DNA of 10,286 bases from Hungateiclostridiaceae bacterium UBA3934 (GTDB lineage Bacteria; Bacillota; Clostridia; Acetivibrionales; DTU013). Positions 1 to 6,789 of the stretch are shown piece after piece; the stretch's first letter is position 1; each line of letters opens with the position of its first letter. Made by a program: the position numbers and the translations under genes. The stretch spans positions 1 to 10,286 of the forward strand of contig DGEE01000151.1 of the NCBI GenBank assembly GCA_002385815.1. Reading direction: 5' to 3'. The notes under the pieces are model-generated. The model was not told the DNA's origin, searched no databases, and worked only from the letters and a program-made list of their open reading frames with translations.

Positions 1-153
1 GCTGATATCGGTATAGCGGGCGGAGCCGGAGAAGCATTGCTGTTCAAACGGGGTGAAATAATAAAAAAGATACCCATGGAGCGGATTGTGGATGAGCTCA
101 TGGAGGAAATAGAAAGAATGCAGCCCGGATCGGCGGATGACAGTATTCTTTGA
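1..153 (+). CDS. ispG: IspG (GcpE), 4-hydroxy-3-methylbut-2-enyl diphosphate synthase, C-terminal fragment
   Basis: The first 153 bases are open from base 1 and encode the last 50 residues of a protein that begins outside the window; the stop is TGA at 151-153. The fragment opens with ADIGIAGGAGEALLFKRGEI, which matches the conserved IspG C-terminus (usually ADIGIAGGKGEGLLF or close), followed by an amphipathic helix with VDELMEEIERM. IspG is a cytosolic [4Fe-4S] enzyme that converts 2-C-methyl-D-erythritol 2,4-cyclodiphosphate to HMBPP in the MEP isoprenoid pathway. The cysteine ligands of the cluster lie upstream and cannot be checked here. The K-to-A and G-to-A changes in the GGKGEG motif are small departures. 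ispG directly before polC is a common clostridial arrangement. Identification rests on a short but distinctive segment. Confidence 0.88.
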   Translation, partial: ADIGIAGGAGEALLFKRGEIIKKIPMERIVDELMEEIERMQPGSADDSIL

Positions 154-205
154 GTCATTGCCGGCAAAGGCAGCGTAAACTGAAAAATTTACTTATATTA
201 TCTGC

Positions 206-214
206 AAAAGGGGA
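206..214 (+). promoter_or_regulatory. Shine-Dalgarno of polC
   Basis: AAAAGGGGA ends 8 bases before the ATG at 223 and supports that start. The 69-base gap after ispG (154-222) contains AT-rich TATATT/TATTAT at 194-201, but I find no matching -35 box at 16-18 bases, so polC may be read through from the upstream ispG operon. Confidence 0.65.
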
Positions 215-222
215 TCTGTCAG

Positions 223-3200
223 ATGTCGGAGACGGCAATAAACAAAAGATTTATTGAGGTTTTTTCTGAAGTGGCATTTGACGCCACGGTATCGGATCAT
301 TTCAGAGGAGTAAAGGTTTTAAATCTTGAGATACATAAAAAAGCAAGGAAACTGGTTATAAAAGCTTCTGCGGACAGACTCATACCTGTTCAGGTGGCGG
401 AACAGGCGGAGCAGGCGCTGTCGGAAGCTTTTTCGATGTCTGTTGAGATAAGGGTTCGCTTTGTAATGGATGCCCCACTTTCAGAGATGATCAGTCAATA
501 CCGGGACAGTATACAGTATGTTGTAAATTCCAGGATCGCACTGAGCAGGGGCATACTGAACGGATGCGAATGGAGGCTCGAGGGTGAGCGCCTCGGGATA
601 GAGCTGTCGACTAAAGGCCGGGATATATTGAAATCGCAGGGTTGTGACAAGCTGATAGAGGAAATTGTGGAGAATTCCTTCGGGAAAAAAATCACCGTGG
701 ATTTCCATGATCGTGAGTTGGATGAGGAGTTCAAGGAAAAATATAATGAATTCAAGGAAAATGAGCAGGCAAGGATCAGGACCATCCTGACGGCTGAAGA
801 GGCGACGCAGACGGTCAAACAGAGAAAAAGGAGAAAAGCGGATACGGACGATCCCGAAGTGCTGGACATAATCTTAGGCAAAAACTTTACCGACAGCTGG
901 ATGAAGATGTGTGATGTAACACAGGATTCCGGCAGGGTTGCCATCTGCGGGGAAGTGTTGCAGGTGGAGTTCAGAGAGGTCCGCGGAAACCAATATCTTT
1001 GCTCTTTTGATATGACTGACTATACCAGTTCCATTACCGTAAAGCTGTTCGTTCAGAAAGATGACCGTGATCTCAGAGAAGAACAGATAAAAGAGGGCTG
1101 TTATTTCAAGGTCAGAGGGGAAGCACAGTTTGACAGGTTTACAAAGGACCTTACTGTTATGGCTTCGGATATAGTTGAACTGAAGAAACATACCAGGGCA
1201 GACAATGCTGAAACCAAAAGAGTCGAACTGCATCTCCACACACAGATGAGTGCGATGGATGCTGTAACACCTGTGGGGAAGCTGATTGAAAGGGCGGCAC
1301 AATGGGGACACAAAGCCATCGCAATTACTGACCATGGTGTCGTCCAGGCATATCCGGAAGCGTACAGTGCAGGCAAGAAGCACGATATAAAAATCATATA
1401 CGGAGTGGAATGTTATCTTGTCAATGATGAAGCTCCAGTCGTTTACTTCGGTGATGGTGATGCCGGGTATGAGCTGACCGGCCGTTTCGTGGTGTTCGAT
1501 ATAGAGACTACGGGTCTCAACGCTTCCAGGGACGGGATAACTGAAATAGGTGCTGTCAAAGTCGAAAATGGAAAGGTCATCGATAATTTCAGTACTTTTG
1601 TCAATCCTGGTATGCCAATACCTGAATCCATTACAAAGCTCACCGGTATTACGGATGCAATGGTTGCCGGAGCACCGGGGATCGACCAGGCCATAGGTGA
1701 ATTCCTGGATTTTGTTGGCGGGCTGCCGGTGGTTGCGCATAATGCTTCATTCGATACGGGTTTTATAAAGTACAGCGCACGTCAGAGCGGGAGAGAATTC
1801 AACAATATGATACTTGACACACTGCAATTCAGCAGGAAGCTTTTCCCGGAACTGAACAGGCACAAACTTGATGTGGTGGCCAAACACCTGGGGATCAGTC
1901 TGAAAAATCATCACAGGGCGGTGGACGATGCGCAGGCTACAGCTGAGATATTTATAAAGTGTATCGGATATGTGACTGAGAAGGGTGCTGTGACGGTAAG
2001 CGATATCGACAGGGTATTGTCCGGGAATGCCGACCCCAGGAGCATGCCTTCATACCATGCGATCCTGCTGGTCAGGAACAGCACAGGACTGAAAAACCTG
2101 TACAGGATCATATCCGAATCGCATCTGAAGTATTTCTACAAAAGGCCCAGAGTGCCCAGAAGCGTTCTTATGAAGTACAGAGAAGGTCTCATACTCGGCA
2201 GCGCATGTGAGGCTGGAGAACTGTACAGGGCACTGGTTGACGGTGCAGGAAGCCAGGAAGCAGAAAAGATTGCAGGTTTCTATGATTACCTTGAGATACA
2301 GCCGCTGGGGAACAATGAATTCCTGGTTGAAAGCGGAAAGGTACAGGATCGCGAGAAACTGAAGGAATTGAACAAAAGGATCGTACAATTGGGTGAAAAA
2401 CTGAAAAAGCCTGTTGTGGCCACATGTGATGTGCATTTTATTGACCCGCAGGATGAGGTATTCAGGCGTATACTGATGCACGGTCAGGGCTACACAGATG
2501 CGGACAGACAGGCGCCTTTGTATTTCAGGACGACGGAGGAGATGCTGGAGGAGTTTTCTTATCTGGGCAGTGAAAAAGCATATGAGGTAGTTGTCACAAA
2601 TACGAATCTGATATCGGATATGGCAGAGGAAGTGACGCCGATACCACTCGGGACATACCCGCCCGAGATTGAAGGTGCTGAACAGGAAATAGAAAGACTG
2701 ACATATGCCAGGGCACATGATATCTACGGAGATCCTCTCCCTGAAATAGTATCAGAAAGGCTCAGGAAAGAACTGAACTCGATTATTAAGAACGGCTTTG
2801 CTGTCATGTATCTGATAGCACAGAAGCTTGTGGCAAAATCCAATCAGGACGGATATATAGTAGGTTCTAGGGGATCAGTGGGCTCATCGCTGGTTGCGGC
2901 GATGACAGGGATAACAGAAGTAAATCCGCTGCCGCCCCACTATGTCTGTAAAAAATGCAGACATTCGGAGTTTATAACGGACGGTTCCGTCGGTTCGGGA
3001 TTCGACTTGCCCGGGAAGAAGTGCCCCGGGTGCGGCGAGCCTATGAAAGGTGACGGGCATGATATACCCTTCGAGACTTTCCTGGGCTTCGACGGGGACA
3101 AGGCACCTGATATCGACTTGAATTTCTCCGGTGAGTATCAGGCCAGAGCACATAAATATACAGAGGTGATTTTCGGCAAGGGGAATGTTTACAGAGCAGG

Positions 3201-4527
3201 CACCATAGCTTCCGTTGCAGATAAGACAGCCTATGGATTTGTAAGGAAATATCTGGATGAAAAGGGGATCGTGGCGACAAATGCTGAGATAAACAGGCTC
3301 GTAAAAGGCTGCACGGGAATAAAGAGGACTACAGGTCAGCATCCCGGTGGTATTATAGTCATACCGGCAAATATGGATGTCCATGATTTCACTCCCATAC
3401 AGCGACCTGCTGATGATGCTTCATCAGGTGTCATCACTACGCATTTTGACTTCCATTCACTGCACGATACCATACTGAAACTGGATATCCTGGGGCATGA
3501 TGACCCGACCATGCTCAAGATGCTCTGTGATCTGACAGGAGTGGATATAAACGATGTGCCGGTGAATGATGAGAAGGTCATGCAGTTGTTTGTGTCTACT
3601 GAGCCTCTTGGGATAAAGCCTGAAGATATCAACAGTGAGGTCGGCACATTTGCTCTCCCTGAATTCGGGACAAGGTTCGTCAGGCAGATGCTTCTCGATA
3701 CCAAACCGAAGACGTTTTCAGACCTGCTGCAGATAAGCGGACTATCGCACGGGACAGATGTGTGGCTGAACAATGCGCAGGATCTGGTTAGAAATGGTGT
3801 ATGCAGCATATCCGAAGTCATCGGCACCAGGGACAATATCATGGTATACCTTATGTACAAAGGACTCCAGCCCAAGTCCGCCTTCAAGATCATGGAGGAT
3901 GTCAGGAAGGGAAGAGGCCTGAAGCCGGAATACGAAGAAGAAATGAAAGCCCATGATATTCCCGGGTGGTATATAGAGTCGTGCAAAAAAATAAAGTACA
4001 TGTTCCCCAAAGCCCATGCAGCTGCCTATGTGCTGATGGCGATGAGGATCGGATGGTTTAAGGTATATCATCCCATAGCTTTTTACGCCACCTATTTCAC
4101 AGTCAGGGGTGATGAGTTCGATGCCATCACCATGGCCGCCGGCAAGCAGAAAGCAGAAAGGATGATAGAGGAACTGGAAAAGCAGGGTAATGCCCTTTCG
4201 GCAAGGGAAAGGAACGTACTTACCATACTTGAGGTCGCAAATGAAATGTATGCAAGAGGCATTGAATTTTTACCTGTGGACCTCTATGAATCGGATGCGA
4301 CCACGTTCAGGATCCAGGGCAGCGCCATAAGGCCACCGCTCAATTCATTGCCCGGACTCGGTACCAACGCTGCAAAAGCTATTGCCAATGCCCGTGAACA
4401 GGGTGAATTCATTTCCGTAGAGGATCTGAAACTCAGGGCAAAGGTCAGCAAAAGTGTTATCGAGATACTTCAGCAAAGCGGCTGTCTGGACGGCATTCCA
4501 GAAAGCAGCCAGATGAGCTTTTTCTGA
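223..4527 (+). CDS. polC: DNA polymerase III alpha subunit, PolC type (Gram-positive replicase with built-in proofreading)
   Basis: The 1434-residue protein is the normal length for PolC, the essential replicative polymerase of Firmicutes. Order seen: N-terminal region; OB fold (about 230-315); PHP domain starting with HLHT at 337-340 and TDHG at 369-372; a DnaQ-type 3'-5' exonuclease inserted at about 420-590; the rest of PHP (VATCDVH near 732-738); then the C-family polymerase core. Exonuclease residues are D426 and E428 (DIETTG), D511 (HNASFD), and H564 with D569 (HRAVDDA). The polymerase shows GSRGSVGSS at 881-889, a four-cysteine zinc site C909/C912/C934/C937, and PDIDLNFSGEYQ with catalytic D963 and D965; D1088 in KLDILGHDDP is the likely third carboxylate. 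Near the C-terminus are a helix-hairpin-helix-like LPGLG segment and a final QMSFF (1430-1434), a sliding-clamp binding motif. Nothing is truncated. The gene is separated from rimP by a promoter-bearing gap. Confidence 0.98.
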   Translation: MSETAINKRFIEVFSEVAFDATVSDHFRGVKVLNLEIHKKARKLVIKASADRLIPVQVAEQAEQALSEAFSMSVEIRVRFVMDAPLSEMISQYRDSIQYVVNSRIALSRGILNGCEWRLEGERLGIELSTKGRDILKSQGCDKLIEEIVENSFGKKITVDFHDRELDEEFKEKYNEFKENEQARIRTILTAEEATQTVKQRKRRKADTDDPEVLDIILGKNFTDSWMKMCDVTQDSGRVAICGEVLQVEFREVRGNQYLCSFDMTDYTSSITVKLFVQKDDRDLREEQIKEGCYFKVRGEAQFDRFTKDLTVMASDIVELKKHTRADNAETKRVELHLHTQMSAMDAVTPVGKLIERAAQWGHKAIAITDHGVVQAYPEAYSAGKKHDIKIIYGVECYLVNDEAPVVYFGDGDAGYELTGRFVVFDIETTGLNASRDGITEIGAVKVENGKVIDNFSTFVNPGMPIPESITKLTGITDAMVAGAPGIDQAIGEFLDFVGGLPVVAHNASFDTGFIKYSARQSGREFNNMILDTLQFSRKLFPELNRHKLDVVAKHLGISLKNHHRAVDDAQATAEIFIKCIGYVTEKGAVTVSDIDRVLSGNADPRSMPSYHAILLVRNSTGLKNLYRIISESHLKYFYKRPRVPRSVLMKYREGLILGSACEAGELYRALVDGAGSQEAEKIAGFYDYLEIQPLGNNEFLVESGKVQDREKLKELNKRIVQLGEKLKKPVVATCDVHFIDPQDEVFRRILMHGQGYTDADRQAPLYFRTTEEMLEEFSYLGSEKAYEVVVTNTNLISDMAEEVTPIPLGTYPPEIEGAEQEIERLTYARAHDIYGDPLPEIVSERLRKELNSIIKNGFAVMYLIAQKLVAKSNQDGYIVGSRGSVGSSLVAAMTGITEVNPLPPHYVCKKCRHSEFITDGSVGSGFDLPGKKCPGCGEPMKGDGHDIPFETFLGFDGDKAPDIDLNFSGEYQARAHKYTEVIFGKGNVYRAGTIASVADKTAYGFVRKYLDEKGIVATNAEINRLVKGCTGIKRTTGQHPGGIIVIPANMDVHDFTPIQRPADDASSGVITTHFDFHSLHDTILKLDILGHDDPTMLKMLCDLTGVDINDVPVNDEKVMQLFVSTEPLGIKPEDINSEVGTFALPEFGTRFVRQMLLDTKPKTFSDLLQISGLSHGTDVWLNNAQDLVRNGVCSISEVIGTRDNIMVYLMYKGLQPKSAFKIMEDVRKGRGLKPEYEEEMKAHDIPGWYIESCKKIKYMFPKAHAAAYVLMAMRIGWFKVYHPIAFYATYFTVRGDEFDAITMAAGKQKAERMIEELEKQGNALSARERNVLTILEVANEMYARGIEFLPVDLYESDATTFRIQGSAIRPPLNSLPGLGTNAAKAIANAREQGEFISVEDLKLRAKVSKSVIEILQQSGCLDGIPESSQMSFF

Positions 4528-4575
4528 AATGGAGCAGGGATTGGGCAGAATAAACACAAAACCGAAATAAAAGGA

Positions 4576-4604
4576 TTGATAAATGTAAATAATAGTGTTA
4601 TAAT
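4576..4604 (+). promoter_or_regulatory. Sigma-A promoter of the rimP-nusA-infB operon
   Basis: TTGATA (4576-4581) and TATAAT (4599-4604) are separated by exactly 17 bases. The -10 is preceded by TGT (4596-4598), giving an extended -10 (TGnTATAAT). The -35 differs from TTGACA at one position. The predicted transcript start is near 4611, giving a leader of about 100 bases before rimP. This is the clearest promoter in the window and implies that the operon is transcribed strongly and independently of polC. The call is from sequence only. Confidence 0.85.
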
Positions 4605-4622
4605 ACTTCCTGGACTAAGTAT
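4603..4622 (+). repeat. Short inverted repeat spanning the predicted transcription start
   Basis: ATACTT (4603-4608) and AAGTAT (4617-4622) form a perfect 6-base inverted repeat with an 8-base centre. It overlaps the last two bases of the -10 box and straddles the predicted start of transcription. Its position suits an operator, but an arm of 6 bases can easily arise by chance and I recognise no known regulator site. Confidence 0.25.
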
Positions 4623-4636
4623 ATCGTTTTTTCAGG

Positions 4637-4670
4637 CAAAGAGTGGGCAGAACCCACTCTTTGTGTTTAG
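4637..4670 (+). terminator. Leader hairpin with interrupted T tract: probable NusA-responsive attenuator
   Basis: AAAGAGTGGG (4638-4647), a 5-base loop CAGAA and CCCACTCTTT (4653-4662) form a perfect 10-bp stem. C4637-G4663 extends it to 11 bp, with a further G-T wobble outside. It is followed by a T-rich but interrupted run, so the last bases of the stem and the next few read TTTGTGTTT. The element lies in the leader, after the predicted start and before rimP. A strong stem with a broken U tract is the layout expected of a weak intrinsic terminator. In Bacillus subtilis the same operon is known to be autoregulated by NusA-stimulated termination in its 5' leader; that this hairpin does the same job is inference. 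It may also stop readthrough from polC, which has no other terminator. Confidence 0.7.
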
Positions 4671-4675
4671 CGACA

Positions 4676-4690
4676 GGCCGCGAGCCGGCC
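4676..4690 (+). other. Small GC-rich hairpin in the rimP leader
   Basis: GGCCG (4676-4680) pairs with CGGCC (4686-4690) around a 5-base loop, directly upstream of the rimP ribosome binding region; the self-complementary CCGGCCGG at 4685-4692 offers an alternative fold. It has no T tract. A role in ribosome access to rimP is possible but unproven. Confidence 0.35.
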
Positions 4691-4692
4691 GG

Positions 4693-4703
4693 AAGGAACG
4701 GAG
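4693..4703 (+). promoter_or_regulatory. Shine-Dalgarno region of rimP
   Basis: AAGGAACGGAG lies 7 bases before the ATG at 4711. It decides the start: an in-frame TTG at 4576 lies within the -35 box of the promoter, upstream of the transcript, and the ATG at 4704 is in another frame. Confidence 0.6.
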
Positions 4704-4710
4704 ATGCACG

Positions 4711-5172
4711 ATGGCAAGGAAAAAAGTCGAAGATATCGTAGAGGAGCTTGCAAAGCCGATAGTTGACGAACTGTCCTTTGAACTGGTGGATGTGGAATAC
4801 CTCAAAGAGGGGGCTAACTGGTATCTGAGGATATACATAGATAAACCGGGCGGCATTACCATCGACGACTGTCAGGCCGTGAGCGAGCAGATGAGCAGCA
4901 TACTCGACAGGGAGGATCCCATAAAGCAGAGCTATATGCTGGAGGTCTCATCCCCGGGTGAAAGGCCGCTGAAAAAGGACAGAGATTTTGAACGCTTCAG
5001 GGGTGAGTTCGTAGAGGTCAAGCTTTACCAGCCTCTCAACGGCAAGAAGATCTATGAGGGTGAGTTGCTCGGCCTTAACGGAGACGTTATAGAAATCAGG
5101 ACCGATGATGGTGTCACCATGGGCTTCGAACGGAAGGAAACTGCCCTTGTCAGACGGATCATACGGATTTAA
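4711..5172 (+). CDS. rimP: Ribosome maturation factor RimP
   Basis: The 153-residue cytosolic protein matches the usual RimP length (about 150-160). RimP binds the free 30S subunit and helps its late assembly around the pseudoknot region of 16S rRNA. The N-terminal alpha/beta domain (about 1-87) contains VDVEYLKEGANWYLRIYIDKPGG-type sequence and ends with the family signature LEVSSPGERPLK at 77-88. The C-terminal SH3-like domain follows, with FRGEFVEVKLY and GELLGLNGDVIEI. The start at ATG 4711 gives the expected N-terminus (MARKKVEDIVEELAKPIVDE) and has a ribosome binding site; the in-frame extension upstream would run through the promoter and leader hairpin and is rejected. It is the first gene of the nusA-infB operon, the standard position for rimP. 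Confidence 0.96.
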   Translation: MARKKVEDIVEELAKPIVDELSFELVDVEYLKEGANWYLRIYIDKPGGITIDDCQAVSEQMSSILDREDPIKQSYMLEVSSPGERPLKKDRDFERFRGEFVEVKLYQPLNGKKIYEGELLGLNGDVIEIRTDDGVTMGFERKETALVRRIIRI

Positions 5173-5181
5173 GTAAAAATG

Positions 5182-5203
5182 GTGTCCCGACGGGCGGGAT
5201 CAC
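5182..5203 (+). other. Hairpin in the rimP-nusA intergenic leader
   Basis: TCCCG (5185-5189) pairs with CGGGA (5195-5199) around a 5-base loop. GTG (5182-5184) pairs with CAC (5201-5203) if T5200 is bulged, giving 8 bp in all. No T tract follows, so it is not an intrinsic terminator. It lies 39 bases before the nusA Shine-Dalgarno in an 82-base gap, the only long gap within the operon. A processing or stability element is possible; no function is recognised. Confidence 0.4.
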
Positions 5204-5241
5204 GCATATGTGAATGAGAATCCCGTATACAGAGGTATTGC

Positions 5242-5248
5242 AGGAGGT
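5242..5248 (+). promoter_or_regulatory. Strong Shine-Dalgarno of nusA
   Basis: AGGAGGT ends 6 bases before the ATG at 5255. It fixes the nusA start there and argues against an in-frame GTG at 5210, which would add 15 residues not typical of NusA. Confidence 0.9.
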
Positions 5249-5254
5249 AAAGAT

Positions 5255-6511
5255 ATGAGTGCGGAATTGATTCGGGCATTGGATCAACTGGAAAAAGAAA
5301 GAGGAATAGAAAAAGATGTTTTGGTTGAAGCAATAGAAGCTGCTCTTGTTTCAGCGTACAAAAAGAATTTTGGTACTTCACAGGACGTAAGGGTTTCTAT
5401 AGACCGTGAGACAGGTGAAGTTAAGGTGTTTGCACTTAAAAGGGTCACAGCAGAGCCTGAGGACGACAACAGTGAGATCTCACTGGAAGAGGCTATGAAG
5501 CTGGATCCCAGATATGAAGAGGAAGACATAGCTGAAATAGAGGTGACACCGAGAAAGTTCGGGAGGATAGCCGCACAGACAGCTAAGAACGTTGTGATGC
5601 AGAGAATACGGGAAGCAGAACGCAACATCATTTATGAAGAGTTCTTCAACAAGGAAGGCGACATCGTCACTGGCATTATACAGCGTGCTGAACGGAGGAA
5701 TGTAGTGATCGACCTCGGTAAAGCCGAAGCTATCATGCTGCCGTCGGAGCAGACCATTGGTGAGGAATACAGGTTCAATGACAGGATAAAGATATATATA
5801 GTGGAGGTCAAAAAGACTACCAAGGGGCCTCAGATATTTGTGTCAAGGACACATCCCGGTCTTGTCAAAAGGCTTTTCGAACTGGAAGTTCCCGAGATAC
5901 ATGACGGAACTGTCGAGATAAAAAGCATTTCCCGGGAAGCCGGGTCCAGAACGAAGATCGCTGTATATTCCAGAGACCCGAATGTCGATCCCATCGGGGC
6001 CTGTGTCGGACAAAGGGGAACAAGGGTGCAGGCTATCGTTGATGAGCTCAGAGGGGAAAAGATAGATATAATCAAGTGGAGCAGCGATCCCGAGGAATTT
6101 ATCTCCAGCAGCCTCAGTCCGGCAAAGGTCGTCAGAGTCGATGTCGACGAAGAGGCCAGGACTGCAAGGGTCATTGTGCCTGACTTCCAGCTTTCACTGG
6201 CGATCGGGAAAGAAGGCCAGAATGCCAGGCTGGCAGCCAGACTGACCGGATGGAAGATAGACATAAAAAGCGAGTCGCAGCTCAGAGCAGCTATTGAACA
6301 GCAGATGTTCAACATGGACAACAGCTATGATGATGAGTTTGACGAAGAGACCGAAGAAGACTATGAAGCTGTGTATGACAGTGATGATGACAATAACCAG
6401 GAGGCTTATGAGCCTGAGACGGATGATATTGAAGCTGAATCCGGATACGACATTGAAGCAGGACAGGATGATGTCGATCCGGAGCAGGACAGCGAAGCGG
6501 AACAGGAGTGA
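5255..6511 (+). CDS. nusA: Transcription termination/antitermination protein NusA with acidic C-terminal tail
   Basis: NusA (418 residues) binds RNA polymerase near the RNA exit channel and modulates pausing, intrinsic termination and antitermination. The start MSAELIRALDQLEKERGIEK and the following EAIEAALVSAYKKNFG are typical of the N-terminal RNAP-binding domain (about 1-125). An S1 domain follows from about 134 to 200 (GDIVTGIIQRAERRNVVIDLG). KH1 has VDPIGACVGQRGTRVQ (244-259) and KH2 has LAIGKEGQNARLAARLTGWK (315-334). The folded core ends near 350, about where Bacillus NusA ends. After it comes a low-complexity tail (355-418) in which 32 of 64 residues are Asp or Glu and none is Lys or Arg. 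This tail does not look like the E. coli acidic-repeat domains. The operon leader carries a probable NusA-sensitive attenuator. Confidence 0.97.
   Translation: MSAELIRALDQLEKERGIEKDVLVEAIEAALVSAYKKNFGTSQDVRVSIDRETGEVKVFALKRVTAEPEDDNSEISLEEAMKLDPRYEEEDIAEIEVTPRKFGRIAAQTAKNVVMQRIREAERNIIYEEFFNKEGDIVTGIIQRAERRNVVIDLGKAEAIMLPSEQTIGEEYRFNDRIKIYIVEVKKTTKGPQIFVSRTHPGLVKRLFELEVPEIHDGTVEIKSISREAGSRTKIAVYSRDPNVDPIGACVGQRGTRVQAIVDELRGEKIDIIKWSSDPEEFISSSLSPAKVVRVDVDEEARTARVIVPDFQLSLAIGKEGQNARLAARLTGWKIDIKSESQLRAAIEQQMFNMDNSYDDEFDEETEEDYEAVYDSDDDNNQEAYEPETDDIEAESGYDIEAGQDDVDPEQDSEAEQE
6504..6508 (+). promoter_or_regulatory. Shine-Dalgarno of ylxR inside the nusA 3' end
   Basis: AGGAG overlaps the final coding bases of nusA and sits 8 bases before TTG 6517. 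It would overlap the alternative GTG start at 6508, which has no other ribosome binding site, so it favours the TTG. Confidence 0.65.
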
Positions 6512-6516
6512 CGTGT

Positions 6517-6789
6517 TTGAAAAAGAAAAGGATACCCTTGCGCATGTGCATCGGATGCCATGAGATGAAGCCCAAAAAGGAGCTTGTCAGGATAGTCAGG
6601 GACAAAGAAGGTACGATAAGTGTCGATCTCACAGGCAAAAAGTCCGGAAGAGGCGCGTATATATGCAGGAGCAGCGATTGCCTCAGCAAGGCCCGGAAGG
6701 GGAGAAAGCTTGATAAGGCACTTGAAACAGCTGTGGATGAGGCAGTATATACAGTGCTTGAAGAGCAAATGGGGGAAAATAATGCATGA
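6517..6789 (+). CDS. ylxR: YlxR family RNA-binding protein (RnpM, RNase P modulator)
   Basis: The 90-residue basic protein begins MKKKRIPLRMCIGCHEMKPK when read from TTG 6517 and carries the family motifs KKELVRIVR, SVDLTGKKSGRGAYIC and a short helical end. YlxR binds RNA; in Bacillus subtilis it has been reported to interact with RNase P and was renamed RnpM. TTG 6517 has AGGAG at 8 bases and gives the usual family N-terminus. The alternative GTG at 6508 overlaps the nusA stop (GTGA), would add three residues and lacks a ribosome binding site. The protein has a CxxC (C11, C14) and a CxxxxC (C50, C55), which could form a metal site; Bacillus YlxR lacks this full set as far as I recall. It begins 5 bases after the nusA stop and overlaps ylxQ by 8 bases, so translation is probably coupled. 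Confidence 0.92.
   Translation: MKKKRIPLRMCIGCHEMKPKKELVRIVRDKEGTISVDLTGKKSGRGAYICRSSDCLSKARKGRKLDKALETAVDEAVYTVLEEQMGENNA

Noticed and set aside
158..201. Possible promoter before polC (TTGCCG ... TATATT)
   Set aside because: The two boxes are about 30 bases apart, far from the 16-18 required, and no better -35 is present.
874..1740. 288-codon open frame on the minus strand inside polC
   Set aside because: It is antisense to the OB, PHP and exonuclease parts of polC, matches no family I recognise and has no ribosome binding context.
4576..4710. 45-codon N-terminal extension of rimP from TTG 4576
   Set aside because: It would translate the promoter and leader hairpin; the ATG at 4711 has a ribosome binding site and gives the normal RimP N-terminus.
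5210..5254. 15-codon extension of nusA from GTG 5210
   Set aside because: ATG 5255 has a strong AGGAGGT at 6 bases and gives the standard NusA start.
6294..6563. 89-codon + strand frame overlapping the nusA tail
   Set aside because: It is rich in Met, Thr, Lys and Arg because it is the acidic-tail codons read in another frame; no start signal and no family.
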